A DNA stretch of 38,366 bases from an uncultured Johnsonella sp. (lineage in GTDB: Bacteria > Bacillota > Clostridia > Lachnospirales > Lachnospiraceae), in contig CALBCM010000032.1 of NCBI GenBank assembly GCA_937927235.1, forward strand, positions 1 through 38,366, written 5' to 3'. The translations under genes and the position numbers were made by a program. The notes below the pieces were generated by a model, which saw only the letters and a program-made list of their open reading frames with translations, was not told the origin of the DNA and made no database searches. Below, one piece after another: positions 8,634 to 17,727 of this stretch; position 1 is the first letter of the stretch, and the number at the start of each line of letters is the position of its first letter.

Positions 8634-11600
8634 TTACCATATCCCACCACCTCCAAAATCTGAAACGATGCATCCGGCAAAGCCGCTTCCTTTACACATG
8701 GTTAAGGGCTGAATTATTCCAGCTGCTTGATTAGGATTAATTATATTATTAAATCCTCCTCCTATTTCTCCAATCTTATTAATAAACTTAATAGATGCAT
8801 CTTTAGTTAAATATGTAATTCCATTTTTAAGCATATCTCTAATTTTATCATTTACATAATATTGCACCTTATCACCAAAGCTTTTAACACGCTCTATATC
8901 TACATTTAGTAACCCTTTTTTTATAAAATTAAGACCTTTATTCAATAATTTATCAGCTACAGTATCTTCAAATATAGTTTCAGCAGTCTTTTCAAATAAA
9001 TTCTTTGCATTCTCCCACGAAAAAAAAGGCTTTTTATCATGTACACAGTCTAATACATTCTGGACTACATTGTTCCCATGTTTTATAACCTTTTTCGCAA
9101 TACTTGCCATACCTCCGCTGATAGGGTCAAGAAAACCGGTTGCAAAGTCGCTTACTGTATCCGCTGCCAATTTATCCCATCTATAATCCTTAGCATAAGA
9201 TTTTGCCTGCTCCCATAAATTAAAGCCCTTTCCCTGTGCTGCATTAGCTGCCGCATTGGTTACTATTGCAGTCCCTGCAACTGCGGCTTCTTTAGCCAGA
9301 TTTACTCCTGCCTTAACGGCTCCGCTTATTAAGCAGACTGTAAAGGGAAAGAATCCGTCCGGGTCCTTTTTGTTTTTAGGATCATTTTGTGCATAGATGT
9401 ACCTGTTAAAGCTTCTCGGGTTATAAGGATATCCTATTACTATATCTCTGCTTTGAAACCTTGCATTTTCAGGATCATATATTCTGGTTCCGGTACTATA
9501 CCTGCCCAGAAATTCATCACACTGCATAGCTGCAAAGCCGTAGCCGCTATTAAAGCCTCCAAAAAGCTCCGCTTCTTTTTCAGCTTTTTTCGCAACCCCT
9601 CCAAAGGGACTGTAATCAAGCCTTTGATAGACTTCGCCGCTTTCAAATCTCATTACAAGGCTGCTGCCCTCATCAAATACATTCCATATAAGTCTTCCGT
9701 TTATTTCCTCTGCCAGAGGGCTGCCGTCAAAGTACTGGTTTTGATTTTTTGATATGCCGCCCTCCTCAACTCTCTTGCAGAGTGATTGAGAGTTAGATAC
9801 CAAATAATTGATATAATAAGTTTCTTTTATCGCTCTTTTATCAGCACACCTAAATTCTGCCCCGATTTTATTGCCCAAGGCATCATAGCTGTATACGACA
9901 CTGCCTTTTTCATTTTTCGCAAACAGCAGCTGTCCGAGTGAATTATAAGTAAATTCAGCAATGCAGTTCTGATTAAGATATTCTTTAATCAAATCTCCTC
10001 TTGCATTATACTCATAGCTGTATTCCTGATTTTGACAAAGCTTTTTAAGAAGCTGATTTTCCTTATTATAATAATACTCTGTAACTGTGCCTTCTTCTAT
10101 TGCCCTTATTCTGTTGCCTCTTGCATCATATTCGTATTCGGCACAGAGCTTGTTATTTTTAACCATCTTGGTAAGAAAGGCTTTTTTATTATATTCATAG
10201 CCATAGCTAAGGGTTTCCTTTCCTCTTTCCTTAATACTCTGACCTGTCATAAGTCCGTAATAATCGTCATAAGTATAGTCAATTTCAAGCAAAGGCCCTT
10301 CTGAATCCTGTACAAGCATATTCTTTACTCTGCCGTTTTCGTGATAGCTGTAGCTATACTTAAATTTTTCGGATTGTTTACTTATAAGTCTGTGCTCTTC
10401 ATCATATTTATAATTAACCTCTTCTGCTGCAAGGCTTGTCTTTATAAGATTTCCATAGCTGTCATAGGCATACTCCACCTTATTTCCGTCAGGGTAAATC
10501 ATGGCAGTGCAGAGATTAGCCTGATTCCATTCATAACCGGCTCTACTTCCGTCTTCATAATGCACTCCAACTACGCGGCCGGCAAGGTCGTACTCAAATT
10601 TAAGCTTATTATTTAAATTGTTCGCCTCTATGATATTATTTCTGTCATAAATAAATTCGGACTCTTCCTTATAGCTTCCGCTTTCACTTATTTTATTAAT
10701 TCTGTTAAGTCCGTCATAGCTTAATTCCTTGATATCACCGTTTTCATAAGTGATTTTTTTAATATACTCTCTTGAGGTCAACTCTTTTATTTGAGTTTCA
10801 CCCAAGGAGTCGGTTATATACATACGTCTGTTTTGGTAGTCTAGGTCAATCTTATAATAAGCTTCGCTTTCACCTTCAAGCCACTCCTTATCGGCAGCAT
10901 TAAGCTCTTCTTTTTCATAAGCCCTTTTAGTTAAATGATAGATGCCGCTGTTATTATCAAGCTTATCATAGCTAAACACTATAGCCCTTTGCTCCTCATC
11001 TCTTATCCAGCTTAAATTTCCTGCAATATCATAGCCGTACTCTACCGCATCATCAAGCTCCTCCATACCTATTGATATAAGCTGGTCGTATCTGTCAAAC
11101 CTCTGTGTAACTCTTTTGCCGAGATAATTAGTAAATCCTGTTACTCGTCCGGCACTGTCGTACTCAAAGCCTACTTTCTCACCTGCAAGCTCAAGCCTGT
11201 CTATTCTTCCAACCCCGTAACCGACTTCATAAGCCGGCTTTCCAAGGAGCTTGCCGCTTTGGAGCCTATTGTACTCGTCATAGCCGTATTGGAGTATATA
11301 TCCGAAGTCCGCCATAGCAATCAGATTTACATTGGAGTAATTGTCGTAGCTTACTTCCATTTGTGAAAGGAAGGTATTGATTTTCACAAGTCTATCCGCC
11401 TCATCATATTCATAGATGGCATATCTTCCTTCCGCATCCATAATGCTTGAGAGCCTTCCGTCCGTATCATATTTATATTCAAACTTAAAATCCTGCATGC
11501 TTACCCCGGACAGAAAATGATTGTCGTCATATTCAAGCCCAAGCTCAAGTCCCTCACTATTTTTTATAGAGATTATTTGCTGCCAAAGGTTCCTTTCATA

Positions 11601-13589
11601 CTCTTCTCTGTATCCAAAGCCGTCTTCTACGGCTATTATACGGCTGCCCTCATCATATTCATTCCTTTCAAGCAAAAAGTCTTCCTGATAGTGTGATAAA
11701 AGATTTCCCTCCTTATCATACTCAAAATAGTGCCTTTCATTACCCGGAAGTATAGCTTCAGTGACATTTCCCATATCATCATAGCTGTACTCGGCTTTTC
11801 TTTTTCCCTCAGTATATGTTTTTAACGCTCCGGCAGCACTATACTCAAGGCTTATATCATTTCCAAATTCATCATTTACATAGGAAAAAAGGTCATTAAA
11901 TGCATAAGCATAATTTATCTCTCTGCCGCTTGTAAGCCTTACCCCGGTAATCCTTCCTATACCGTCATAAGTATAGTACTCGCTGAAATCCTCAGGAGAA
12001 TCAATGCTTGATATAAAGCCCTGCTCATTATAGGCAATGCTGCAGCTTTCTCCTTCAGCCTCATAGCCTACCAGACGGTTTTGCTCATCATAATAAAACA
12101 AATGAGCAATATCTCCTAAATAGTGTATTGCAATATTGTTCCCGACATTGTCATAATCCAAGCTCAGGTAAACTCTTCCATTAAATATATATTCCTTAAA
12201 TCTATGCTCTCCATCATATATGAAATTATGCACAAAATTCGAATTGCTTACCGATGCCAACTGACCGAAGTGATTATAGCCGTATCTTGTAATTTCCGAG
12301 TCATTAAGAATCTTTTTAGTAAGCCTGCCGTTATCGTCATACTCGGCATCATATTTTATAAGAGGACTTTGCAAATGTATCAGGTTTCCCCTCCGGTCAT
12401 GTACATATTCTACACTAAAGCCGTCCTGGTCCGTATTAATAGTCCTGCCTTCCTCATAAACAAATTCAAAGTATCTTTCCTTGGAAAGCTCCTGCTTTAC
12501 TACTCTTCCGTATTTATCATATATATTAGTAAAGAAAGTCTTATTTTCAGGGTCTGTAACCTCTGTCAAATACCTCTGCTCATCATATACAAAGCTATAC
12601 CTTCTGTTATTATAAGATTTTGCACTGTCTGAGCCCGGCTCCGTGCAAATAGTCAGACTTACCGGCAAATCTCCCTCATATTCAAGCTTAAGGCTTCTGC
12701 CTATATTATCTTCTGCCAATATAAGATGTCCGGCAGCATCATAGCTTAGATTAAAGAAGTAACCGTGCTGTGCATTTATCCCTAAAGGTAAATCTTTTTC
12801 GTACTCAATGCTCTGAGTTTCTATTTCCCTATCATAGATGCCAACAAGCCTTCCCTCTGTATTAAACTTATAGGATAATTGCTCTTCGGGTAAGTAATAC
12901 CTATATCCATCTTCTACCCTGACCAGTCTTTGTGTAGTTGGCTGCTGGGGATAGAAAATGCCGTCATCACCTTCGGCAAAAAAGCTTGAGATTCCTCCTC
13001 CGTCAGTAACAGCCCATACTTTTAAGTCTACATGTACCACTTCAGTCATAAAATTATGTCTCCAGCCCTTACCAAGCCCATTATCCTTGCTATTTATGCT
13101 GTCATAGTAGATTGTGAAATCAAGTACATTTCCAGAATAAGTTGACATAGGGGTAAAATGCCACAGAAAATTACCGGAATACATGCTTACAGGGTCACCT
13201 CCGTAAGCCCTTCCGGGAAGCATACCTGACAAGGGCAATGCAGCACCTGCTGCACTGTTGTTTAAAGTATTCGAGATATAAGAGCCTCTAAGTTCCTTTG
13301 GAACTGCAGACATCATATTGTTTTCTACAACCTTATTTTCTGCACGCTGCATTATCTCTGAGGCATGCTGCATAGTAGCACCCATTCTCTGTATTCTTTG
13401 TGCATGTGCACTGCACTGGTTTGACATTTGGTTTAGACTGCTTTGTAACTGCTCTCCAGCCCTCCCAAGGTTAAGGTTACAGCCTATAGACTTAAGCTCC
13501 TGGCTGCAGTTTTCTACACTGCTCTTTATCTCACCGGCTACCCCTGAAAGGCGGCTTATAGAGCTGAAATTCATAAATATATCTCTCAC
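8634..13589 (-). CDS. Large RHS/YD-repeat protein with WXG100-like N-terminus, probable T7SS effector
   Basis: The 1651-residue protein opens with about 90 helical residues and no cleavable signal peptide, as in T7SS-targeted proteins. GDPVSMYSGNF near residue 131 starts the DUF6531-like shell entry. Residues 200-1300 are dense YD repeats (many copies of forms such as YDxxGRL). The RHS core ends with RFQSRD near 1378 and DPDGFF near 1412, the usual site where the shell ends and a variable tip begins. The 240-residue tip is helical, rich in Lys/Ala/Asn, and matches no toxin family I recognise. I chose the GTG at 13589, preceded by GGGGGGAAC; ATG 15 nt later (13574) is the alternative. No immunity-sized gene follows; essC starts 92 nt after. 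Confidence 0.9.
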   Translation of the reverse strand: MRDIFMNFSSISRLSGVAGEIKSSVENCSQELKSIGCNLNLGRAGEQLQSSLNQMSNQCSAHAQRIQRMGATMQHASEIMQRAENKVVENNMMSAVPKELRGSYISNTLNNSAAGAALPLSGMLPGRAYGGDPVSMYSGNFLWHFTPMSTYSGNVLDFTIYYDSINSKDNGLGKGWRHNFMTEVVHVDLKVWAVTDGGGISSFFAEGDDGIFYPQQPTTQRLVRVEDGYRYYLPEEQLSYKFNTEGRLVGIYDREIETQSIEYEKDLPLGINAQHGYFFNLSYDAAGHLILAEDNIGRSLKLEYEGDLPVSLTICTEPGSDSAKSYNNRRYSFVYDEQRYLTEVTDPENKTFFTNIYDKYGRVVKQELSKERYFEFVYEEGRTINTDQDGFSVEYVHDRRGNLIHLQSPLIKYDAEYDDNGRLTKKILNDSEITRYGYNHFGQLASVSNSNFVHNFIYDGEHRFKEYIFNGRVYLSLDYDNVGNNIAIHYLGDIAHLFYYDEQNRLVGYEAEGESCSIAYNEQGFISSIDSPEDFSEYYTYDGIGRITGVRLTSGREINYAYAFNDLFSYVNDEFGNDISLEYSAAGALKTYTEGKRKAEYSYDDMGNVTEAILPGNERHYFEYDKEGNLLSHYQEDFLLERNEYDEGSRIIAVEDGFGYREEYERNLWQQIISIKNSEGLELGLEYDDNHFLSGVSMQDFKFEYKYDTDGRLSSIMDAEGRYAIYEYDEADRLVKINTFLSQMEVSYDNYSNVNLIAMADFGYILQYGYDEYNRLQSGKLLGKPAYEVGYGVGRIDRLELAGEKVGFEYDSAGRVTGFTNYLGKRVTQRFDRYDQLISIGMEELDDAVEYGYDIAGNLSWIRDEEQRAIVFSYDKLDNNSGIYHLTKRAYEKEELNAADKEWLEGESEAYYKIDLDYQNRRMYITDSLGETQIKELTSREYIKKITYENGDIKELSYDGLNRINKISESGSYKEESEFIYDRNNIIEANNLNNKLKFEYDLAGRVVGVHYEDGSRAGYEWNQANLCTAMIYPDGNKVEYAYDSYGNLIKTSLAAEEVNYKYDEEHRLISKQSEKFKYSYSYHENGRVKNMLVQDSEGPLLEIDYTYDDYYGLMTGQSIKERGKETLSYGYEYNKKAFLTKMVKNNKLCAEYEYDARGNRIRAIEEGTVTEYYYNKENQLLKKLCQNQEYSYEYNARGDLIKEYLNQNCIAEFTYNSLGQLLFAKNEKGSVVYSYDALGNKIGAEFRCADKRAIKETYYINYLVSNSQSLCKRVEEGGISKNQNQYFDGSPLAEEINGRLIWNVFDEGSSLVMRFESGEVYQRLDYSPFGGVAKKAEKEAELFGGFNSGYGFAAMQCDEFLGRYSTGTRIYDPENARFQSRDIVIGYPYNPRSFNRYIYAQNDPKNKKDPDGFFPFTVCLISGAVKAGVNLAKEAAVAGTAIVTNAAANAAQGKGFNLWEQAKSYAKDYRWDKLAADTVSDFATGFLDPISGGMASIAKKVIKHGNNVVQNVLDCVHDKKPFFSWENAKNLFEKTAETIFEDTVADKLLNKGLNFIKKGLLNVDIERVKSFGDKVQYYVNDKIRDMLKNGITYLTKDASIKFINKIGEIGGGFNNIINPNQAAGIIQPLTMCKGSGFAGCIVSDFGGGGIW

Positions 13590-13671
13590 AGTTCCCCCCG
13601 TTTTTGTATTTATTATAAATAATTATAAGACTTCAGTTTGTAAAAGGTTTATAAGTAATACGAAAGAGTAA

Positions 13672-15711
13672 TCAGGTTGTGCCTCTTTCCCCGTTAACAA
13701 TTTTATCGGCTTCTTTGCCGTTTTCATCATAATAAGTCCCGTTGTACGGCTTATCGTCTTTAAATTCTCCCCTGTAGTAAAGATTACCGTTAAAATACAA
13801 ATCACCATTTAATAAATTATAACCGTAGCCTGCTGCTTCAAATATCCCTTTAAAATTCATTTCCTCTGATTTTCCCGTTTCATTATTTGTATAGGTAGAC
13901 TCATAAATTCCTTTGGGATTTCCAGCAAAGCCTCCTGTGCCCCAATCACCTGTAGTAATGTACTCATATATTAATTTATCACCTGTATCATTATACTTTT
14001 CATCTAAAAATACCCTTTCCTTCACACCGTTTTTTCTTCCTGATGCTGCTAGGCTCCCTTTTTCCCAAGTCCCTATATAGATACAGTCTTTAGTATATTT
14101 TCCATCTTCATCAGTACCCTCTCTTCTGTAATAAAAAGCACCGTAACCATTGGGTTCTCCGGATTTTGTTGCACCGACATATATCCCCTTTCTTTCTACA
14201 AGCTCATCGTCAATCAAAAATTTTGTTGTATGCTCTATATACTGACCCCTATATTTTTCCTTATCTATTACAAACATATGATCATCGGAATATATTTTTT
14301 TTGCTTTAGCGACCTTAGAAGCATTTTCACCTCCAAGCACAAGCATAAATATCGCTGCTATGGCAACAGCTGCCCCTCCTACACCGAGTCTAAGAGTAGT
14401 TTTCTTCTTTTTATTTTTTGCTCCGTTATTTTCCTCAATTACACTCTGTCTAATATTGGGGCTCTTGCTTTCTTTTTGTATCAGCTTGTATTTTTCTTGA
14501 TACAGGCTTCTGGTCTTATTATTTGATTCTTCATCCCCTTGCTCCTCATTATAAGGCTCATTCAATATTCGGCCCGGAATGGACGCTTCTATATTCTCCA
14601 TATCAGCATCAGGCAGCTCTAAATCTGTATTTTCTGCCTTAGCCCGCGTTTCTGTAGGTATACCCTGCTCCATAAACTCAGCTTCAGGCTGAGCTTGTGT
14701 CGTGGTATCCTCTTTAATCACTTCTTCCCGGCTTTTGGTATCGGCAGATTTTCTTAGTCTATTATTTATATCAAGTATTGTTTTCAGTTCCTCGCCGGCT
14801 TCGTTTTTGTATTTAACTAAAGCCTTCCTTGCTTCAGCAGCAGTTTGGAATCTGTCTTCCGGCTTATAAGCACACATTTTTTTAATTACTTCATAAATAG
14901 AAGCTGAAGACTGCACAGGCTCAGGCAGCGGCTCGCCGGTATTTCTTTTTTGAAAGGCCTTTTCTATGCTCGCACTAGTAAGCTTCTCTTGGCTTATAAA
15001 GGGCAGGCGATTTTTATTAAGTAATTTATATAAAATAATTCCAAGAGCATAAATATCTATAGTAGCATTATAATGCTTGCCCATATATACTTCCGGAGCC
15101 ATATAGTTTTCAGTTCCTTTATATGAAAGACTGCCTTCACTTGCACTCATATCTCTGGCAATCCCGAAATCTCCGAGTTTATAGACTCCCTTATCATTTC
15201 TGAAAAGATTGGCAGGTTTAATATCTCGGTGAATAATGTTGTTTTCCTCGCAAGTTTCCAAACATGAGAGTATGTCCTCTCCTATCGCGACCACATCGCC
15301 TACTGTTATATCAGTCTTTTTTACATACTTTTCAAGACATTCCAAAAGCTCCATTCTGATAAGCATGTACCAGCCAACTCTGGAATCAAAGGATTCTTTT
15401 ATCTCAAAGTCATGAATTTTAACAATATTATTGTCATCAAGCTTCATCATCAATTCAATTTCTTTTTTTAACTTATCTAATTGAGGATAAAAATAATCTC
15501 TTAATTCTTCATCATCAAGCCCAAAAGATAATCTTACCTTATTAAGCTCCGACTCATCACTCGGTATACGTACCAGCTTAATGGCAGATTCCTGCTTTAT
15601 ACCAAAGCTTTCTTTCTCCGCCTTAAAAACCTGCCCAAATGAGCCTTCACCAATTTTTTCGGTAATAATCCATTCAGGCCAAACTCTTTGTATAATCTCT
15701 AAATGTGTCAT
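13672..15711 (-). CDS. Membrane Ser/Thr protein kinase with extracellular MORN-like domain
   Basis: The 679-residue protein has a complete eukaryote-like kinase domain at 15-300: glycine loop GEGSFGQV (21-28), Lys45, HRDIKPAN near 160, DFG near 180 and APE near 205. These residues indicate an active enzyme. A charged linker (about 300-435) leads to one hydrophobic segment at about 439-459. The outer part (460-679) has repeated GxYxGxW/GxGAFYY-like stretches resembling MORN repeats. AGAGG lies 5 nt before ATG. It follows the PP2C gene by about 55 nt and precedes the RHS gene. Cytoplasmic kinase, one membrane pass and an outer domain is the topology of the T7SS subunit EssB, which is a pseudokinase; here the kinase looks intact. 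Confidence 0.92.
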   Translation of the reverse strand: MTHLEIIQRVWPEWIITEKIGEGSFGQVFKAEKESFGIKQESAIKLVRIPSDESELNKVRLSFGLDDEELRDYFYPQLDKLKKEIELMMKLDDNNIVKIHDFEIKESFDSRVGWYMLIRMELLECLEKYVKKTDITVGDVVAIGEDILSCLETCEENNIIHRDIKPANLFRNDKGVYKLGDFGIARDMSASEGSLSYKGTENYMAPEVYMGKHYNATIDIYALGIILYKLLNKNRLPFISQEKLTSASIEKAFQKRNTGEPLPEPVQSSASIYEVIKKMCAYKPEDRFQTAAEARKALVKYKNEAGEELKTILDINNRLRKSADTKSREEVIKEDTTTQAQPEAEFMEQGIPTETRAKAENTDLELPDADMENIEASIPGRILNEPYNEEQGDEESNNKTRSLYQEKYKLIQKESKSPNIRQSVIEENNGAKNKKKKTTLRLGVGGAAVAIAAIFMLVLGGENASKVAKAKKIYSDDHMFVIDKEKYRGQYIEHTTKFLIDDELVERKGIYVGATKSGEPNGYGAFYYRREGTDEDGKYTKDCIYIGTWEKGSLAASGRKNGVKERVFLDEKYNDTGDKLIYEYITTGDWGTGGFAGNPKGIYESTYTNNETGKSEEMNFKGIFEAAGYGYNLLNGDLYFNGNLYYRGEFKDDKPYNGTYYDENGKEADKIVNGERGTT

Positions 15712-15766
15712 ATAACCTCTTTATTTAATAATTATTCAAGATGTCACAGCTAAGTTTCAGCTTAAA

Positions 15767-16573
15767 TCAAAAAATCGATTCAATTACATCAATTCCAATT
15801 ATAGTAATGTTATCTTTTCCTCCACGCTCCATTGCCAAGCCAAGCAAAATCTTAATTGATTCCATCAGCTCATATTCATAAACAATCTCGGCTATCTCAA
15901 TATCTTCCACGTAATCCGTAAGTCCATCACTACATATAATGAAACTATCTTTATTTTCAATATTGAGCTCTTTTATATTAAGGTGAAATCCATATTCCGC
16001 AGTATCCATTCCTAAAAATTGACTTATTCCGCCCTTTATCTTTCTTTGAATGCCATTTTCATCAGTAACCGTAATTGTCAAAGAATCAAGCTTATTAAGC
16101 CTGCTCAGGCTTTTGTTTCTGATTAAAAAAACCTCGCTGTCTCCCACACTCAGCACATAGGCTTTTTTTTCAATAAAAAAAATTGCTGCCAAAGTCGTTC
16201 CCGACTGTTTTACCTTATGCTCACTTGCTATTTTACGCACACGTTCATTAAGTGTGTATATTAAAGACTCGAATATTTGTTCTTTTCTTTTTTTATCAGC
16301 TGTACCAAGCTCTGCCAGTACAGCTTGACATCTACAGGAAAAGAAGCTGGCAACCTCAAGCGATGCCTGTGCTCCCAGCTTCTCTCCCCCCATGCCGTCC
16401 ATAACCGCATATGCCTGCGGCAGCCTTTGTCCTTTCAGCTCCTGCTCCACCTGCTCTTTCTTATCTGCATTTATTAATCTTCCGAAGCTGAAATTATCCT
16501 GATTTTCAAATCTTTTTCTGCCGATATCGCTTATCAGACCTGCATTAAGCTTATATTTAAGTAAGCCAAACAT
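15767..16573 (-). CDS. PP2C-family Ser/Thr protein phosphatase
   Basis: The 268-residue cytoplasmic phosphatase shows the PPM/PP2C metal-binding motifs: ENQDN (Asp26), VMDGMGG (Asp59), SGTT, LSVGDSEVFLI, CSDGLTD near residue 216, and GGKDN near 252. Length is normal for bacterial PrpC/Stp proteins. It would reverse phosphorylation by the kinase encoded next to it. Its ATG lies one base after the stop of the preceding WXG100 gene and has no good ribosome site, so it probably depends on translational coupling. Placement inside a secretion operon, not beside ribosome-biogenesis genes as for housekeeping Stp, points to a dedicated role in T7SS control. Confidence 0.93.
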   Translation of the reverse strand: MFGLLKYKLNAGLISDIGRKRFENQDNFSFGRLINADKKEQVEQELKGQRLPQAYAVMDGMGGEKLGAQASLEVASFFSCRCQAVLAELGTADKKRKEQIFESLIYTLNERVRKIASEHKVKQSGTTLAAIFFIEKKAYVLSVGDSEVFLIRNKSLSRLNKLDSLTITVTDENGIQRKIKGGISQFLGMDTAEYGFHLNIKELNIENKDSFIICSDGLTDYVEDIEIAEIVYEYELMESIKILLGLAMERGGKDNITIIGIDVIESIF

Positions 16574-16574
16574 T

Positions 16575-16889
16575 TTATTCTAATATATTGCCCTGAATCT
16601 GGCTCGCAATCTGTACATTTTCCTGCTCTGTACTCTTATAAAGGTTGGCAAGCTCAGTCAAGGCCTCAGCATGTACATCTATCATAGTTTTAAGTCTTGT
16701 AAAGTTGTCCTGAAATGTCTTAAAACTCGAAATATAGGCATTGGAAGCCTCTCCTCCCCAAGTTGAGCTTATATTTACTGCGGTATTTATCATATCATCA
16801 GTAATAGTCTGTATGGTACTTGCAGCGGTTCTAAACTCCTCTGAGGTTCTCTCCAATTCTTCAGGTGTTACTAAAATATTGCCTTCCAT
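16575..16889 (-). CDS. WXG100 family T7SS protein
   Basis: The 104-residue protein has W44-G-G46 in the central turn (STWGGEAS) and a C-terminal YKSTE (YxxxE) export-like signal, within two predicted long helices. It is the second gene of the secretion cluster, about 70 nt after the first WXG100 gene, and its stop lies one base before the PP2C start. It is likely the partner of the first gene product in an EsxA/EsxB-like dimer. Confidence 0.92.
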   Translation of the reverse strand: MEGNILVTPEELERTSEEFRTAASTIQTITDDMINTAVNISSTWGGEASNAYISSFKTFQDNFTRLKTMIDVHAEALTELANLYKSTEQENVQIASQIQGNILE

Positions 16890-16957
16890 ATTATTCTCCT
16901 CGTATTATATTAGCAATTCACTAAAGTTTTATTACAACTTATTATTTTAAATTTATG

Positions 16958-17254
16958 TTATCCCCTTCTGCCTGCCGCTTCTGTAGCTCTCGCTTCATTA
17001 GCATCATACTTTGCGGCAGTTTCGTCCAATTTAACAATAAAGCTTTTTACCGCCTCCAGAAAATTCTTACAACTATTATAGGTTTGAGTAAAAGCTCCAT
17101 GAAAGCTTTCCTTTGCTGCACCTTCCCACATACTTCCCAGCCTTTGCTCTAACTCATTAAGCTCATCAAGTCTTCTCGCTATATCATCTTTTTTTGCCTG
17201 CAGTTCACTTGAAGTGTCACGAAGCTTTTGTGTTGTTACCTTAATCTCTGCCAT
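16958..17254 (-). CDS. WXG100 family T7SS protein, first gene of the cluster
   Basis: The 98-residue protein has W43-E-G45 in the turn and YDANE (YxxxE) in the C-terminal helix, ending in GRRG. AAAGGAG lies 6 nt before ATG. It begins the minus-strand T7SS cluster. Its N-terminus, MAEIKVTT, parallels the downstream paralogue at 2710-3021 (MPEIKVST). It may be the main secreted substrate or a co-secretion partner of the RHS protein; which one cannot be told from sequence. Confidence 0.92.
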   Translation of the reverse strand: MAEIKVTTQKLRDTSSELQAKKDDIARRLDELNELEQRLGSMWEGAAKESFHGAFTQTYNSCKNFLEAVKSFIVKLDETAAKYDANEARATEAAGRRG

Positions 17255-17727
17255 ACTTTACTCCTTTAAATATATATTATAAAAAATAAAAAGTTATAAC
17301 CTTTTGCAGCACTATTTTACTACATTTTTAATCCTTTGTCCTCATACTTTCGTGTAATTTATTTTAAATCTATGGCAGTATAGCCGCTTTTTCTATCTCC
17401 TAAAAGACTATACCTGTAATCTAGTGTAACCGGGGGGTATTGTGAGATTTCTAGTATTTTTTTCGGACTAAAATATTCTTCTTACATCCAATGAAAAATC
17501 TGATTCTTAGGCAATGTACTCTTTCTTTGCTAAAATCTGTTTGCTTTTTATAATTTAAATTCTAGCTCATGTCTTTAAAAAGTAAATACCGTTTTTTTAC
17601 ATATTTCTTAAGTGTAATTTTAGTGTAAATCCTTTGAAACCAATATTTATAAGCTTTTTATTTTTTTAACAAAGCTTTCTTGGATTTATTTGTTGATTTA
17701 TTTCTACATTATTTCATCTGATATTTA
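17255..17727. other. 473-bp AT-rich intergenic region upstream of the T7SS cluster
   Basis: No gene is visible. The region must hold the promoter of the T7SS cluster, but I see no good -35/-10 pair on the minus strand; a TATAAT at 17281-17276 lacks a matching -35. GTGTAA occurs four times, at 17352, 17424, 17612 and 17623, the last two 11 bp apart. A G6 tract lies at about 17432-17437. These may be regulator sites or chance. Confidence 0.5.
17651..17677 (-). terminator. Weak hairpin after the rhodanese lipoprotein gene
   Basis: AAGCTTT (17651-17657) and AAAGCTT (17671-17677) can pair as a 7-bp stem about 50 nt after the lipoprotein stop codon. The T tract after the stem on the minus strand is poor, so termination here is uncertain. 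Confidence 0.3.

Noticed and set aside
12123..12632. Plus-strand open frame of 169 codons inside the RHS gene
   Set aside because: Antisense to YD repeats, no recognisable motif and no ribosome site.
8634..13589. Regular repeats in the large minus-strand gene, considered as a CRISPR or satellite array
   Set aside because: The periodicity is at the protein level (YD repeats); DNA copies are too diverged and lack equal spacers.
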